From an uncultured Eubacteriales bacterium (GTDB lineage: Bacteria; Bacillota; Clostridia; Oscillospirales; Acutalibacteraceae), in assembly GCA_934454845.1 (NCBI GenBank), contig CAKSGV010000008.1:13962-77961 (forward strand): a stretch of DNA of 64,000 nucleotides. The letters run 5' to 3'. Both the position numbers and the translations under genes were made by a program. How positions within the stretch are numbered: the stretch's first letter is position 1; every line of letters begins with the position of its first letter. Positions 33,440 to 41,337 of this stretch are shown here, in pieces. Under the pieces are notes generated by a model. That model did not search any database. It worked only from the letters and a program-made list of their open reading frames with translations, and was not told the DNA's origin.

Positions 33440-33994
33440 TTAAAAAAGATCTTCTATTAATATTTTAAGTCCGATAAGAATAAGAATTACTCCTCCGACT
33501 GTTTCTGCCTTTGTTTTATATTTCTCTCCGAACTTATGGCCTATAAAAACACCTATGGCCGATAATAAAAAAGTTGTACATCCTATTATCGCAACGCCGC
33601 CTGTGATATTTGCTTTTTGCATTGCGAAGACCACTCCGACTGCTAAAGCATCAATACTGGTTGCAATCGCTAAAAGAAACAGCTCTTTAATATCGAAATT
33701 ACCGCTTTCTTCCTCTTCCTTGCTGTGAAGCGCTTCATAGATCATTTTTCCGCCTATAAAAGCGAGCAATATAAATGCTATCCAGTGGTCTATCTTTTTA
33801 ATATAGTCGCTGAATCCCGAGCCTAAAAGCCAGCCTAAAAACGGCATTAAAGCCTGAAATCCGCCGAAAAACAGAGCGATTAAAAAAGTCTGCTTATAAT
33901 TTATTTTCGGCATTTTAAGGCCTTTGCATATAGCCACTGCAAACGCGTCCATAGAAAGACCGATCCCGAGCATAAAGAAATCAAAAATCGTCAA
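33440..33994 (-). CDS. mntP: Manganese efflux pump MntP
   Basis: 184 residues, six membrane helices in two related halves. The conserved Asp residues occur in GLSMDAFAVAICKG and ATSIDALAVGVVF, which form the ion path. It exports Mn(II). Family genes are often under the yybP-ykoY manganese riboswitch; here only 17 bases separate it from rsgA, so it must be read from upstream and no riboswitch fits. It lies between rsgA and comEC. Confidence 0.94.
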   Translation of the reverse strand: MTIFDFFMLGIGLSMDAFAVAICKGLKMPKINYKQTFLIALFFGGFQALMPFLGWLLGSGFSDYIKKIDHWIAFILLAFIGGKMIYEALHSKEEEESGNFDIKELFLLAIATSIDALAVGVVFAMQKANITGGVAIIGCTTFLLSAIGVFIGHKFGEKYKTKAETVGGVILILIGLKILIEDLF

Positions 33995-34011
33995 TTATAA
34001 AACCCCTAACC

Positions 34012-34893
34012 TTATTTCTTTACAGTCCAGTGCCTGATATCTTTGTAATCTTCAAATATTTTTTTATAGCTGTTATGGCGGGATCTGCTTATCTCCCCGT
34101 TTTCAACTGCTTTTAAAACTCCGCAGCCTTTTTCCGAAATATGCCTGCAATCGGAAAATCTGCAAAATTCAAAATATTTTATGAATTCGGGAAAGCAAAA
34201 AGGAAGTCTGTTTTTAAATTCAAGAATATTATCGGAAATATCGATAGTGGAAAATCCAGGAGTATCGACGATATATCCGCCGTTATCTCTGATAAAAAGC
34301 TCGGTGTGCCTAGTAGTATGCCTGCCTCTGCCGAGCTTTTCGCTCACCTCGCCTGTTTTAAGGTCGAGATCGCCTGTTACAGCATTGATAATGCTCGACT
34401 TCCCTACGCCTGAATTACCTATAAATGCGCAGACTGCATTTTGAGTAATGCTTTCAAGCGCGTCTATATTTTCACCTGTTTTTGCGGAAACTGTTAAAAC
34501 TTTAAATCCCGCGTTATTATAAATCTTTTCGAATTTTTCAAAAGATCCCATATCGCATTTATTAAAAACGATCACGGGATCAATGTTATTGAAAACGCAA
34601 ACGGCGCTTAAAAAATCTATCATATTTGTATCTGGCGACGGAACATTATAAGAAGAAACTATAAAGGCACGGTCAATATTTGCAATATTCGGTCTGCTTA
34701 AATAGTTTTTTCTTTCTTTTATGCTTTCAATTATTCCCTTGCCGTTATTTTCCGCAGTAAACTCAACCTTATCACCCACAACAGGGGAAGTCCCCTTGTT
34801 GCGGAAACTTCCCCTTGCTCTGCATTCAAAAGTCGTGCCGTTTGAGTGAACATAGAAAAATCCGGAAATAGCTTTGATTATTATTCCTGCCAT
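34012..34893 (-). CDS. rsgA: Ribosome small subunit-dependent GTPase RsgA
   Basis: 293 residues. N-terminal OB-fold (GFFYVHSNGTTFECRARG), circularly permuted GTPase with G4 VFNKCDM before G1 FIGNSGVGKSSIINAV and G3 DTPGFS, and a C-terminal zinc knuckle (CRFSDCRHISEKGCGV). It checks late 30S maturation. Start at 34893 matches the family N-terminus and overlaps the prkC stop; a longer reading from 34932 lies inside prkC. The prpC-prkC-rsgA order is the standard one in Firmicutes, with rpe and thiN missing here. Confidence 0.95.
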   Translation of the reverse strand: MAGIIIKAISGFFYVHSNGTTFECRARGSFRNKGTSPVVGDKVEFTAENNGKGIIESIKERKNYLSRPNIANIDRAFIVSSYNVPSPDTNMIDFLSAVCVFNNIDPVIVFNKCDMGSFEKFEKIYNNAGFKVLTVSAKTGENIDALESITQNAVCAFIGNSGVGKSSIINAVTGDLDLKTGEVSEKLGRGRHTTRHTELFIRDNGGYIVDTPGFSTIDISDNILEFKNRLPFCFPEFIKYFEFCRFSDCRHISEKGCGVLKAVENGEISRSRHNSYKKIFEDYKDIRHWTVKK

Positions 34894-34897
34894 TTTT

Positions 34898-36901
34898 TCA
34901 GTTGCCGGAGTTGAGAAGTGTTTTCCACTCATTATAAGTAGCTACAACGGTTGCTTCACCGGTCTTTGAATTAAAATCAATATCCTGATATTTATATGTC
35001 TTGCCGTCTTTAGCGCAGATCTTTACAGTATAGTTTTCAGTTTCATTGGAGGTTGAGAGAGTGAAAGTATAAGAACTTACATTTGAAAAATCAAGTTCAT
35101 TACTGATCGAAAGCTGTTTATTCCCCGAATAAATAGCCAGCTGCGCTTTAAAATTATTGGTATCGGTCAAGCCGACTGTTACTTTATTTTTATAATCTAC
35201 TTTTCCTGTGCTGACATATATAGTAACCGTTGCACCCTCGGAAAGCTGTGCCGAGCCGACTTTAGGATCCTGTTTAAATACATATCCTGCTTTATAGTAT
35301 TTATCGCCGCCAGGAATGTTTTCAGTCTTAACCTGTGCTAAAAGACCTTTTTTAGTAAGCTCTGCCTTAGCGCTTTCTTCGCTTAATCCCACAAGATCCG
35401 GAACATCTATTTTTACTTCGGCTTTTCCTGAACTTACATAGACCTTTACGACTTCGCCTTTGGTAATAGCCGTTCCCTGCTTAGGCTCTGTTCTTATAAC
35501 ATAGCCTTCCTGGATCTCGCTGTTATTTTCTTTCACTATTTCGACCTTAACATCATAGGTGGAAAGCGTGGAAGAAGCCTCGCCGGCTTTATGATTTCTA
35601 AGATCGGGCATAACCTGAGTTGCCTCTCCTAAGCTTATATAAAGCGTGATCTTTGCTCCCGCTTTTATCTTTTTGCCTGCTTTCGGCGACTGATCGTAAA
35701 CCTGATTTATCGGATATTCGTCATTAGCGCGGGTCACCTGAACAAACTTATAATTATAGCCGTCTTTATCACGGTTTTTATACATATCGGATTTTTCTTC
35801 TATTTCGGACATCGTCATTCCGACAAAATTCTCGCATTCAATCTCTTTTGTCTTATTTTTAGAGCCGAATATCGATCTGAAAAATATAGCGAAAATTATA
35901 ATACCTATTACCACAAGAGTAGCGGCAATTCCCGCTAAAATAGGAATTGTTTTGCTCTTCGCTTTTTCTTCGCCGTTTTCAGAACTGATATTGGAATTTG
36001 AAGAAATATTTGCTCCTCCGATGAATTTCGTGGGTGAATCGTCGACAAAATAGGAATAATCGAATGTTGCCGAAGGATCTTTTTTGAAAACTTCAAGATC
36101 GCACAGCATTTCCGCCGCCGACTGATAACGGCGTTCAGTGCTCTTTTGCATAGCATGCATTGTTATCTGCTCAAGGCCTAAAGGAATAGATGGATTAATG
36201 CTCCTCGGCAATTCAGGCTCGCGCTGAAGCTGCATAATAGCAACCGATACTGCACTGTCAGCTTCGAAAGGCAATCTGCCTGTAAGCATTTCGTAAAGCA
36301 TAACGCCGACGGAATAAATATCTGTCTTTTCGTCGGTCTTTTCTCCCCTTGCCTGTTCGGGAGAAATATAATGAACCGAGCCTATTGCTTTATCAGTGAT
36401 AGTACGCTGCTCACTCCTTGCAAATCTTGCAATTCCGAAATCGGTGACTTTGATAGTACCGTCGGGAAGAACCATTATATTCTGCGGCTTAACATCTCTG
36501 TGGACAATTCCTTTATCGTGCGCGTGCTGAAGACCTTTTAATATCTGAATGGTAAAATATACGGCGTCCTGCCATCTTAAACTGCCCTCTCGCTCGATAT
36601 ACTCTTTTAGAGTGATACCGTCGATATACTCCATTACGATATACTGAATCACATCGCCGAAACATACATCATAAACCTTAACGATATTAGGATGTGATAA
36701 AACGGCAATGGCTTTAGATTCATTTTTAAATCTTCTTATAAATTCTTCATTAGAAACAAATTCATCTTTGAGGATCTTCATAGCAACTATGCGGTCTTCG
36801 ACATTGTCGTAAGCCTTATATACTACTGCCATTCCCCCCACACCTATCACTTCACGGATTTCATATCTTCCGTCAAGTCTTTTTCCGACAAATCTATCCA
36901 T
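34898..36901 (-). CDS. prkC: Serine/threonine kinase PrkC with three PASTA domains
   Basis: 667 residues. Kinase domain 1-270 with the glycine loop (IGVGGMAVVY), K42, catalytic HRDVKPQN (D136) and DFG (154-156); one membrane helix at about 319-342; three PASTA repeats outside at about 355-424, 428-492 and 498-564; then about 100 residues of extra beta domain. PASTA repeats bind muropeptides or lipid II, and in spore formers PrkC signals germination and wall state. The partner phosphatase PrpC is encoded three bases upstream. The extra C-terminal domain is usual in some relatives but not recognised. Confidence 0.97.
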   Translation of the reverse strand: MDRFVGKRLDGRYEIREVIGVGGMAVVYKAYDNVEDRIVAMKILKDEFVSNEEFIRRFKNESKAIAVLSHPNIVKVYDVCFGDVIQYIVMEYIDGITLKEYIEREGSLRWQDAVYFTIQILKGLQHAHDKGIVHRDVKPQNIMVLPDGTIKVTDFGIARFARSEQRTITDKAIGSVHYISPEQARGEKTDEKTDIYSVGVMLYEMLTGRLPFEADSAVSVAIMQLQREPELPRSINPSIPLGLEQITMHAMQKSTERRYQSAAEMLCDLEVFKKDPSATFDYSYFVDDSPTKFIGGANISSNSNISSENGEEKAKSKTIPILAGIAATLVVIGIIIFAIFFRSIFGSKNKTKEIECENFVGMTMSEIEEKSDMYKNRDKDGYNYKFVQVTRANDEYPINQVYDQSPKAGKKIKAGAKITLYISLGEATQVMPDLRNHKAGEASSTLSTYDVKVEIVKENNSEIQEGYVIRTEPKQGTAITKGEVVKVYVSSGKAEVKIDVPDLVGLSEESAKAELTKKGLLAQVKTENIPGGDKYYKAGYVFKQDPKVGSAQLSEGATVTIYVSTGKVDYKNKVTVGLTDTNNFKAQLAIYSGNKQLSISNELDFSNVSSYTFTLSTSNETENYTVKICAKDGKTYKYQDIDFNSKTGEATVVATYNEWKTLLNSGN

Positions 36902-36904
36902 ATC

Positions 36905-37636
36905 TTATTTCCTTTCTTTAAGCAGGACTACTGCGGTAATGTTATCTCCTCCGCCGGCTGAATTCGCAGCAGCTATAAGTTTATCCGGAACATTTTCTAT
37001 TTCCCTGGAAAATTGACTGAAAATACTGCTGTTATTCAAAAAGTTCGTAAGCCCGTCTGTACAGATGAGGAGCTTATCGTCTTCTTTCATACTGATTTCA
37101 TAGCAATCGGGCATTACATCTTTTTCAGTGCCGAGAGCTCTCGTTATCATATTTTTATTAGGATGATTTCTTGCTTCCTCGGCTGTGAGCTCTCCGCTTT
37201 CAACCAGCGACTGCACAACCGAATGATCTCTTGTTATCTGAGTTATTTCGGAATTTACTTTATATGCTCTGCTGTCGCCGATATTGCAGATAAACGCCGA
37301 GTTGTCTTTATATACCGCCGCAACGGCGGTGGTGCCCATTCCTTTAAGCTTAGGATCAGAAATCGCCGCGTTGTAAAGCTCAATATTTGCGGAAAGCAAA
37401 GCGCTTTGCAGCATTTTAATTATCGAATCGGAGCTCATTGAGGATCTATAGGAATTTAAAACAAAATTTGAAATATGTCCGACCGCCATTTTGCTTGCTA
37501 TATTTCCCGCATTTGCTCCTCCCATACCGTCGCACACAACGGCAAGAGCAGCATTGTCCGGCAGATCGGAAATGAAGAAAGCATCTTGATTATCCTTTCT
37601 TACCATTCCTTTATCGGTTTTACCGTAAATTATCAA
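36905..37636 (-). CDS. prpC: PP2C-type serine/threonine phosphatase PrpC
   Basis: 243 residues of the PPM fold: GKTDKGMVRKDNQDAFF, VCDGMGGANAG (metal-binding Asp), FICNIGDSRAYKVN, LLICTDGLTNFL and GGGDNITAVV. It reverses phosphorylation by PrkC. The start is taken as TTG 37636, nine bases after AAAGGAGG; the ATG at 37645 abuts that site directly and is less likely. It overlaps rlmN by 17 bases and is three bases upstream of prkC. Confidence 0.95.
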   Translation of the reverse strand: MIIYGKTDKGMVRKDNQDAFFISDLPDNAALAVVCDGMGGANAGNIASKMAVGHISNFVLNSYRSSMSSDSIIKMLQSALLSANIELYNAAISDPKLKGMGTTAVAAVYKDNSAFICNIGDSRAYKVNSEITQITRDHSVVQSLVESGELTAEEARNHPNKNMITRALGTEKDVMPDCYEISMKEDDKLLICTDGLTNFLNNSSIFSQFSREIENVPDKLIAAANSAGGGDNITAVVLLKERK

Positions 37637-38675
37637 GGTTCTCATCCTCCTTTACTTTCTTCCTCAACTGACCGCAGGAGGCGGAAATATCAGCCCCGAG
37701 CGTTCGTCTTACAGTTACATTCATCCCTTTGCTTTCAAGTAAGCTTTTAAAAATTTTTATATTTTTTGTATCCGGCTTTTCAAATGAATTCTCTTTTACA
37801 GGGTTTGCCGGTATTAAATTTATATGACACATTATGCCTTTTAATATCCTGCACAATTCCTCTGCGCATTCTTTTGAATCATTCACACCTTTGATCAGTG
37901 CATATTCAAAAGATATACGCCTGGTGGTTTTTTGCTGATATTCTTTACAGGCATGTAATAGCTCCGATATGCTCCATTTTCTCGCGACAGGCATTATATC
38001 TTTTCTTAAATCGTCAAAAGGAGCGTGAAGCGAAACAGAAAGCGTTATAGGAAGATCCAATTCTTTAAGCTTAAGTATCCCGGGAACCACACCTGAGGTG
38101 GACAGAGAAATATGCCTTAAACCTATTCCTAAACCCTCGGGCTCGGATACAAGCTTTAAAAACCTTGCCGAATTATCGAAATTATCGAGCGGCTCTCCCA
38201 TTCCCATCATAACAACATTTGAAATTCTTATACTATTATCCTTTGAAGCGGAAATGATCTGAGCAAGCATTTCGGAAGCAGTTAAACTTCTGTTTAAGCC
38301 GTTTAATCCCGACGCGCAGAATTTACATCCCATTCTGCATCCTATTTGGGTTGAAATACAAATTGAGTATCCATGCTCATATTTCATAAGAACCGACTCT
38401 ATAAGCTCGCCGTCATACATCTTAAATACATATTTGACAGTTTCATCAATATTTGATTTATATTTCCTGTAAATTTCTGCCTTTGAAAGGTAACAGTTTT
38501 GCTTAAGATAATTTCTTAGATCTTTCGGAATATCAGTCATCTCGTCAAAGCCGGTTACTCCTCTTAAGAACCATTTATAAACTTGTTTAACTCGGAATTT
38601 AGGCTGATCAATTTTTGAAAGAAAAGTTTCAAGCTCTTCGAAATCGAAAGACTTTATATCTAAAAGAACGCTGAT
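37620..38675 (-). CDS. rlmN: 23S rRNA/tRNA adenine-C2 methyltransferase RlmN, apparent AUC start
   Basis: 351 residues if read from ATC at 38675. Radical-SAM motif CRMGCKFC, GMGEPLDNFDNSARFL, and the methyl-carrying Cys near the end (SASCGQLR). It methylates A2503 of 23S rRNA and A37 of some tRNAs. The only ATG (38540) would remove about 45 well-conserved residues (PKFRVKQVYKWFLRG). The open frame continues upstream to a TGA just before, with no ATG, GTG or TTG; ATC 38675 lies four bases after AGGTGA, which overlaps the rsmB stop. Hence an AUC start is the best reading; a base error near the A7 run at 38689-38695 is the alternative. Confidence 0.93.
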   Translation of the reverse strand: MSVLLDIKSFDFEELETFLSKIDQPKFRVKQVYKWFLRGVTGFDEMTDIPKDLRNYLKQNCYLSKAEIYRKYKSNIDETVKYVFKMYDGELIESVLMKYEHGYSICISTQIGCRMGCKFCASGLNGLNRSLTASEMLAQIISASKDNSIRISNVVMMGMGEPLDNFDNSARFLKLVSEPEGLGIGLRHISLSTSGVVPGILKLKELDLPITLSVSLHAPFDDLRKDIMPVARKWSISELLHACKEYQQKTTRRISFEYALIKGVNDSKECAEELCRILKGIMCHINLIPANPVKENSFEKPDTKNIKIFKSLLESKGMNVTVRRTLGADISASCGQLRKKVKEDENLDNLR

Positions 38676-38679
38676 AAGC

Positions 38680-39951
38680 TCACCTGCTTTTTTTCATTAA
38701 CGCACAGAAAAAACCGTCTGTTCCGTCGTCTTGCGGAAGATATGTATGGTAATATTGTAACTCATAAGCAGGATACTTGTCAAGAAAACTCTTAATAATA
38801 TCCTCATTTTCGCTTTTTTTGAGGGTACAAGTCGAATACATAAGGCTTCCGCCTGCCTTTAAATATTTGTCGGCATTTTGCAAAATAGCAAATTGTATAT
38901 CTTCAAGGCTGCTTTTATATTCTATTTTCTTATATTTGATTTCGGGTTTCCTTCTTATAACTCCGAGCCCTGAGCAAGGTACATCGCAAAGGACTTTATC
39001 AAACAGCCCTAAATCGGGATCAAAAACCGTCGCGTCTGAAGCGCGCGCTTCAATACAGTTTATCCCAAGCCTTTTTGCTCCTTTTTTTATCAGTTCCGTT
39101 CTTTTCTCATAGATATCGCAGGCTGTGATACTTCCCTTATCCGAAATTATCTGTGCCATAGTAAAAGCTTTTCCTCCGGGCGAAGAACACATATCAAGAA
39201 TTCTGTCGTTTTTTGAAACTGAAAATTTTTCAATACTTTTTTGAGATGCGATATCCTGAATATGGAAAAATCCGTTTTTAAAAAGCGCATTGTTATTAAA
39301 ATCAATTTCTCCGTAAAGAACCTTTAAGCAGTTTTTAAAAACCTTTTCTGTTTTTATATCCGATTTTAAAAGCTCCGATATCAATTCCTCGTCGCTTATT
39401 TTTAAATTGTTTACTCTAAGATAAACAGGCGGAGCAGATAAAAAAGAAGTAAGCAGCTCCTGCGTTGCAGCCTTGCCGTAATCCGAAATAAATATTTTAA
39501 GAAGATCTTCCGGGCACGAAAGTCTTACTGACATAGATTTTAGACTGTCGTCTTCAGGAATCAAACAGCCTTGCCTTATATAATTTCTCAAAACTGCATT
39601 CACAAATGCCGAATTATAGCTTTCATTTGATTTTTTCACTATTTTAACGGATTCGTTAACTGCGGCGCTTGAGGGTATTTTATCCATATATTTTATCTGG
39701 TAAATACCTATTCTTAAAGCATTTAGCGTTGCGGGTTTTATTTTATCCGCGCCTTTTTTGACAAATTTTGAAATTATAAAATCAAGAGTTATCTTTCTGT
39801 CAAGGACACCGTAAACAAGAGCATAAATAAAATTCTTGTCGTTTTTTGAAATTTCTTTAGAAAGGTATTTATTTAAAGTGATATTTGAATACGCCGAATT
39901 CTTTTCAATTTCACAAAGAATATCAACGGCTGTTTTTCTCGCGTTTTCCAT
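38680..39951 (-). CDS. rsmB: 16S rRNA cytosine-C5 methyltransferase RsmB
   Basis: 423 residues. N-terminal NusB-like RNA-binding domain (first about 140 residues, KTAVDILCEIEKNSAYSNI), then the SAM-binding MTase core with LDMCSSPGGKAFTMAQ, CDVPCSGLGVIRRKPE (catalytic Cys in PCSGLG) and YSTCTLKKSENE. It makes m5C967 in 16S rRNA. Its start abuts the end of fmt and its stop TGA forms part of the rlmN ribosome site. Order fmt-rsmB-rlmN is conserved in Firmicutes. Confidence 0.95.
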   Translation of the reverse strand: MENARKTAVDILCEIEKNSAYSNITLNKYLSKEISKNDKNFIYALVYGVLDRKITLDFIISKFVKKGADKIKPATLNALRIGIYQIKYMDKIPSSAAVNESVKIVKKSNESYNSAFVNAVLRNYIRQGCLIPEDDSLKSMSVRLSCPEDLLKIFISDYGKAATQELLTSFLSAPPVYLRVNNLKISDEELISELLKSDIKTEKVFKNCLKVLYGEIDFNNNALFKNGFFHIQDIASQKSIEKFSVSKNDRILDMCSSPGGKAFTMAQIISDKGSITACDIYEKRTELIKKGAKRLGINCIEARASDATVFDPDLGLFDKVLCDVPCSGLGVIRRKPEIKYKKIEYKSSLEDIQFAILQNADKYLKAGGSLMYSTCTLKKSENEDIIKSFLDKYPAYELQYYHTYLPQDDGTDGFFCALMKKSR

Positions 39952-40881
39952 TTAACCGACTTTTTCTCCGAGGTTTATTTTGTTTCCTCTGAGCCAATCC
40001 GATGATTTCATAGCCTTTGAGCCTTCAGGCTGAATAATATCAAATAAAACTCCCTCGCCGTCTTTGCAGGCTATGGCAAGTCCGCCGTCTGTTAAAACAG
40101 CAGTCCCCGGCTCTTCATTTATACCGCTTATTACCGTGCAGCTTAAAGCTTTGATTCTTTTATTATTAAGGAAAAAATAAGCGCAGGGCCAGGAATAATA
40201 ACCTCTCACAGCACATCTTACTTCACTTGCCGACTTATTAAAGTCGATAAGCGCCATTTCCTTTTTTATAATAGGGGCATAAGTTGCAAGAGAATCGTCC
40301 TGCTTAGTAAAAACCGCCTTTTTTTCGGAGATATCTTTTAAAACCTTAACCATAAGATCGGCCGAAATAAAAGAAAGTTTTTCAAACAAGCTGTCGGCAG
40401 TATCGCAGTCGTCAATATCGACCGTTTTGCTTTCTATAATGTCGCCCGTGTCCATTCCTCGGTCCATTTTCATTATGGTAACGCCTGTTTGCTCTTCGCC
40501 GTTTACAATAGCCCACTGTATCGGAGAAGCGCCGCGGTATTTCGGGAGGAGCGACGCGTGGCCGTTGATACACCCGAATTTATACATATTTAAAATGCTC
40601 TCGGGGAGAATCTTTCCGTAAGCCACCACAACGATTATATCGGCATTTATATTTTCAAGAGTTTTTAAAATTTCCTCGTTATCTTTTAACTTTTCAGGCT
40701 GGAAAACAGGAATATTATGCTCACTTGCAAAGACTTTAACTGGCGGCGGAGTCAATAACTGCTTTCTGCCTACCTTTTTATCGGGCTGAGCGAAAACAGC
40801 CTCAATGCTGTGTCCCGCTTTTATAAGAGCCTCAAGAGTTCTCACGGAATAATCCGGAGTACCCATAAAAACTATCCGCAT
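39952..40881 (-). CDS. fmt: Methionyl-tRNA formyltransferase
   Basis: 309 residues. N-terminal formyltransferase fold with the folate site (INGHASLLPKYRGASPIQWAI: Asn, His and the SLLP motif) and a C-terminal OB domain. It formylates the initiator Met-tRNA. ATG 40881 follows AAAGGAAAAATAA and is adjacent to the def stop. Pairing with peptide deformylase, which later removes the formyl group, is the standard arrangement. Confidence 0.97.
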   Translation of the reverse strand: MRIVFMGTPDYSVRTLEALIKAGHSIEAVFAQPDKKVGRKQLLTPPPVKVFASEHNIPVFQPEKLKDNEEILKTLENINADIIVVVAYGKILPESILNMYKFGCINGHASLLPKYRGASPIQWAIVNGEEQTGVTIMKMDRGMDTGDIIESKTVDIDDCDTADSLFEKLSFISADLMVKVLKDISEKKAVFTKQDDSLATYAPIIKKEMALIDFNKSASEVRCAVRGYYSWPCAYFFLNNKRIKALSCTVISGINEEPGTAVLTDGGLAIACKDGEGVLFDIIQPEGSKAMKSSDWLRGNKINLGEKVG

Positions 40882-41328
40882 TTATTTTTCCTTTCCGACT
40901 CTGTCTATATAAAGAATACCGTCTAAATGGTCTATTTCGTGAAGCAATGCTCTCGCTTTTAATCCCTCGCCTTTAACGGTGATGTTTTTTCCGTTTCTGT
41001 CCTGCGCTCTTACCTTTACTTTCATCGGTCTTGTGACCTCTTCGTATCTCCCCGGAAGTGAAAGGCAGCCCTCAGTGCCGGTCTGCTCGCCGCTTGTGGA
41101 TACAACTACCGGGTTTATAAGCTCTATAAGCCCGTCTCCCACATCAACGATACAGTATCTGCGGAGAATTCCCACCTGAGGTGCCGCAAGGCCGACGCCG
41201 TCGGCATTATACATTGTTTCCGCCATATCGTCAAGCACAGTGTGCAGGCGCTCGTCAAAAGTGAGCTGAGTTCTGCAAACCTTTCTTAAAATATCATCAC
41301 CGAGTTTTACAATATTTCTTATTGCCAT
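40882..41328 (-). CDS. def: Peptide deformylase
   Basis: 148 residues with all three family motifs: GVGLAAPQVG, EGCLSLPG (metal-binding Cys) and HEIDHLDG (HExxH metal site and catalytic Glu). It removes the N-formyl group from nascent proteins. ATG 41328 follows AGGTGGTATAA. It begins ten bases after priA ends and runs straight into fmt. Confidence 0.97.
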   Translation of the reverse strand: MAIRNIVKLGDDILRKVCRTQLTFDERLHTVLDDMAETMYNADGVGLAAPQVGILRRYCIVDVGDGLIELINPVVVSTSGEQTGTEGCLSLPGRYEEVTRPMKVKVRAQDRNGKNITVKGEGLKARALLHEIDHLDGILYIDRVGKEK

Positions 41329-41337
41329 TTATACCAC

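Noticed and set aside
33995..34011. yybP-ykoY manganese riboswitch before mntP
   Set aside because: Only 17 bases separate mntP from rsgA, far too few for this riboswitch.
38680..38700. Programmed -1 frameshift on the A7 run joining rsmB to rlmN
   Set aside because: rlmN lies in the +1 frame relative to rsmB; the -1 frame meets a TAG within about eight codons, so ordinary -1 slippage cannot produce a fusion.
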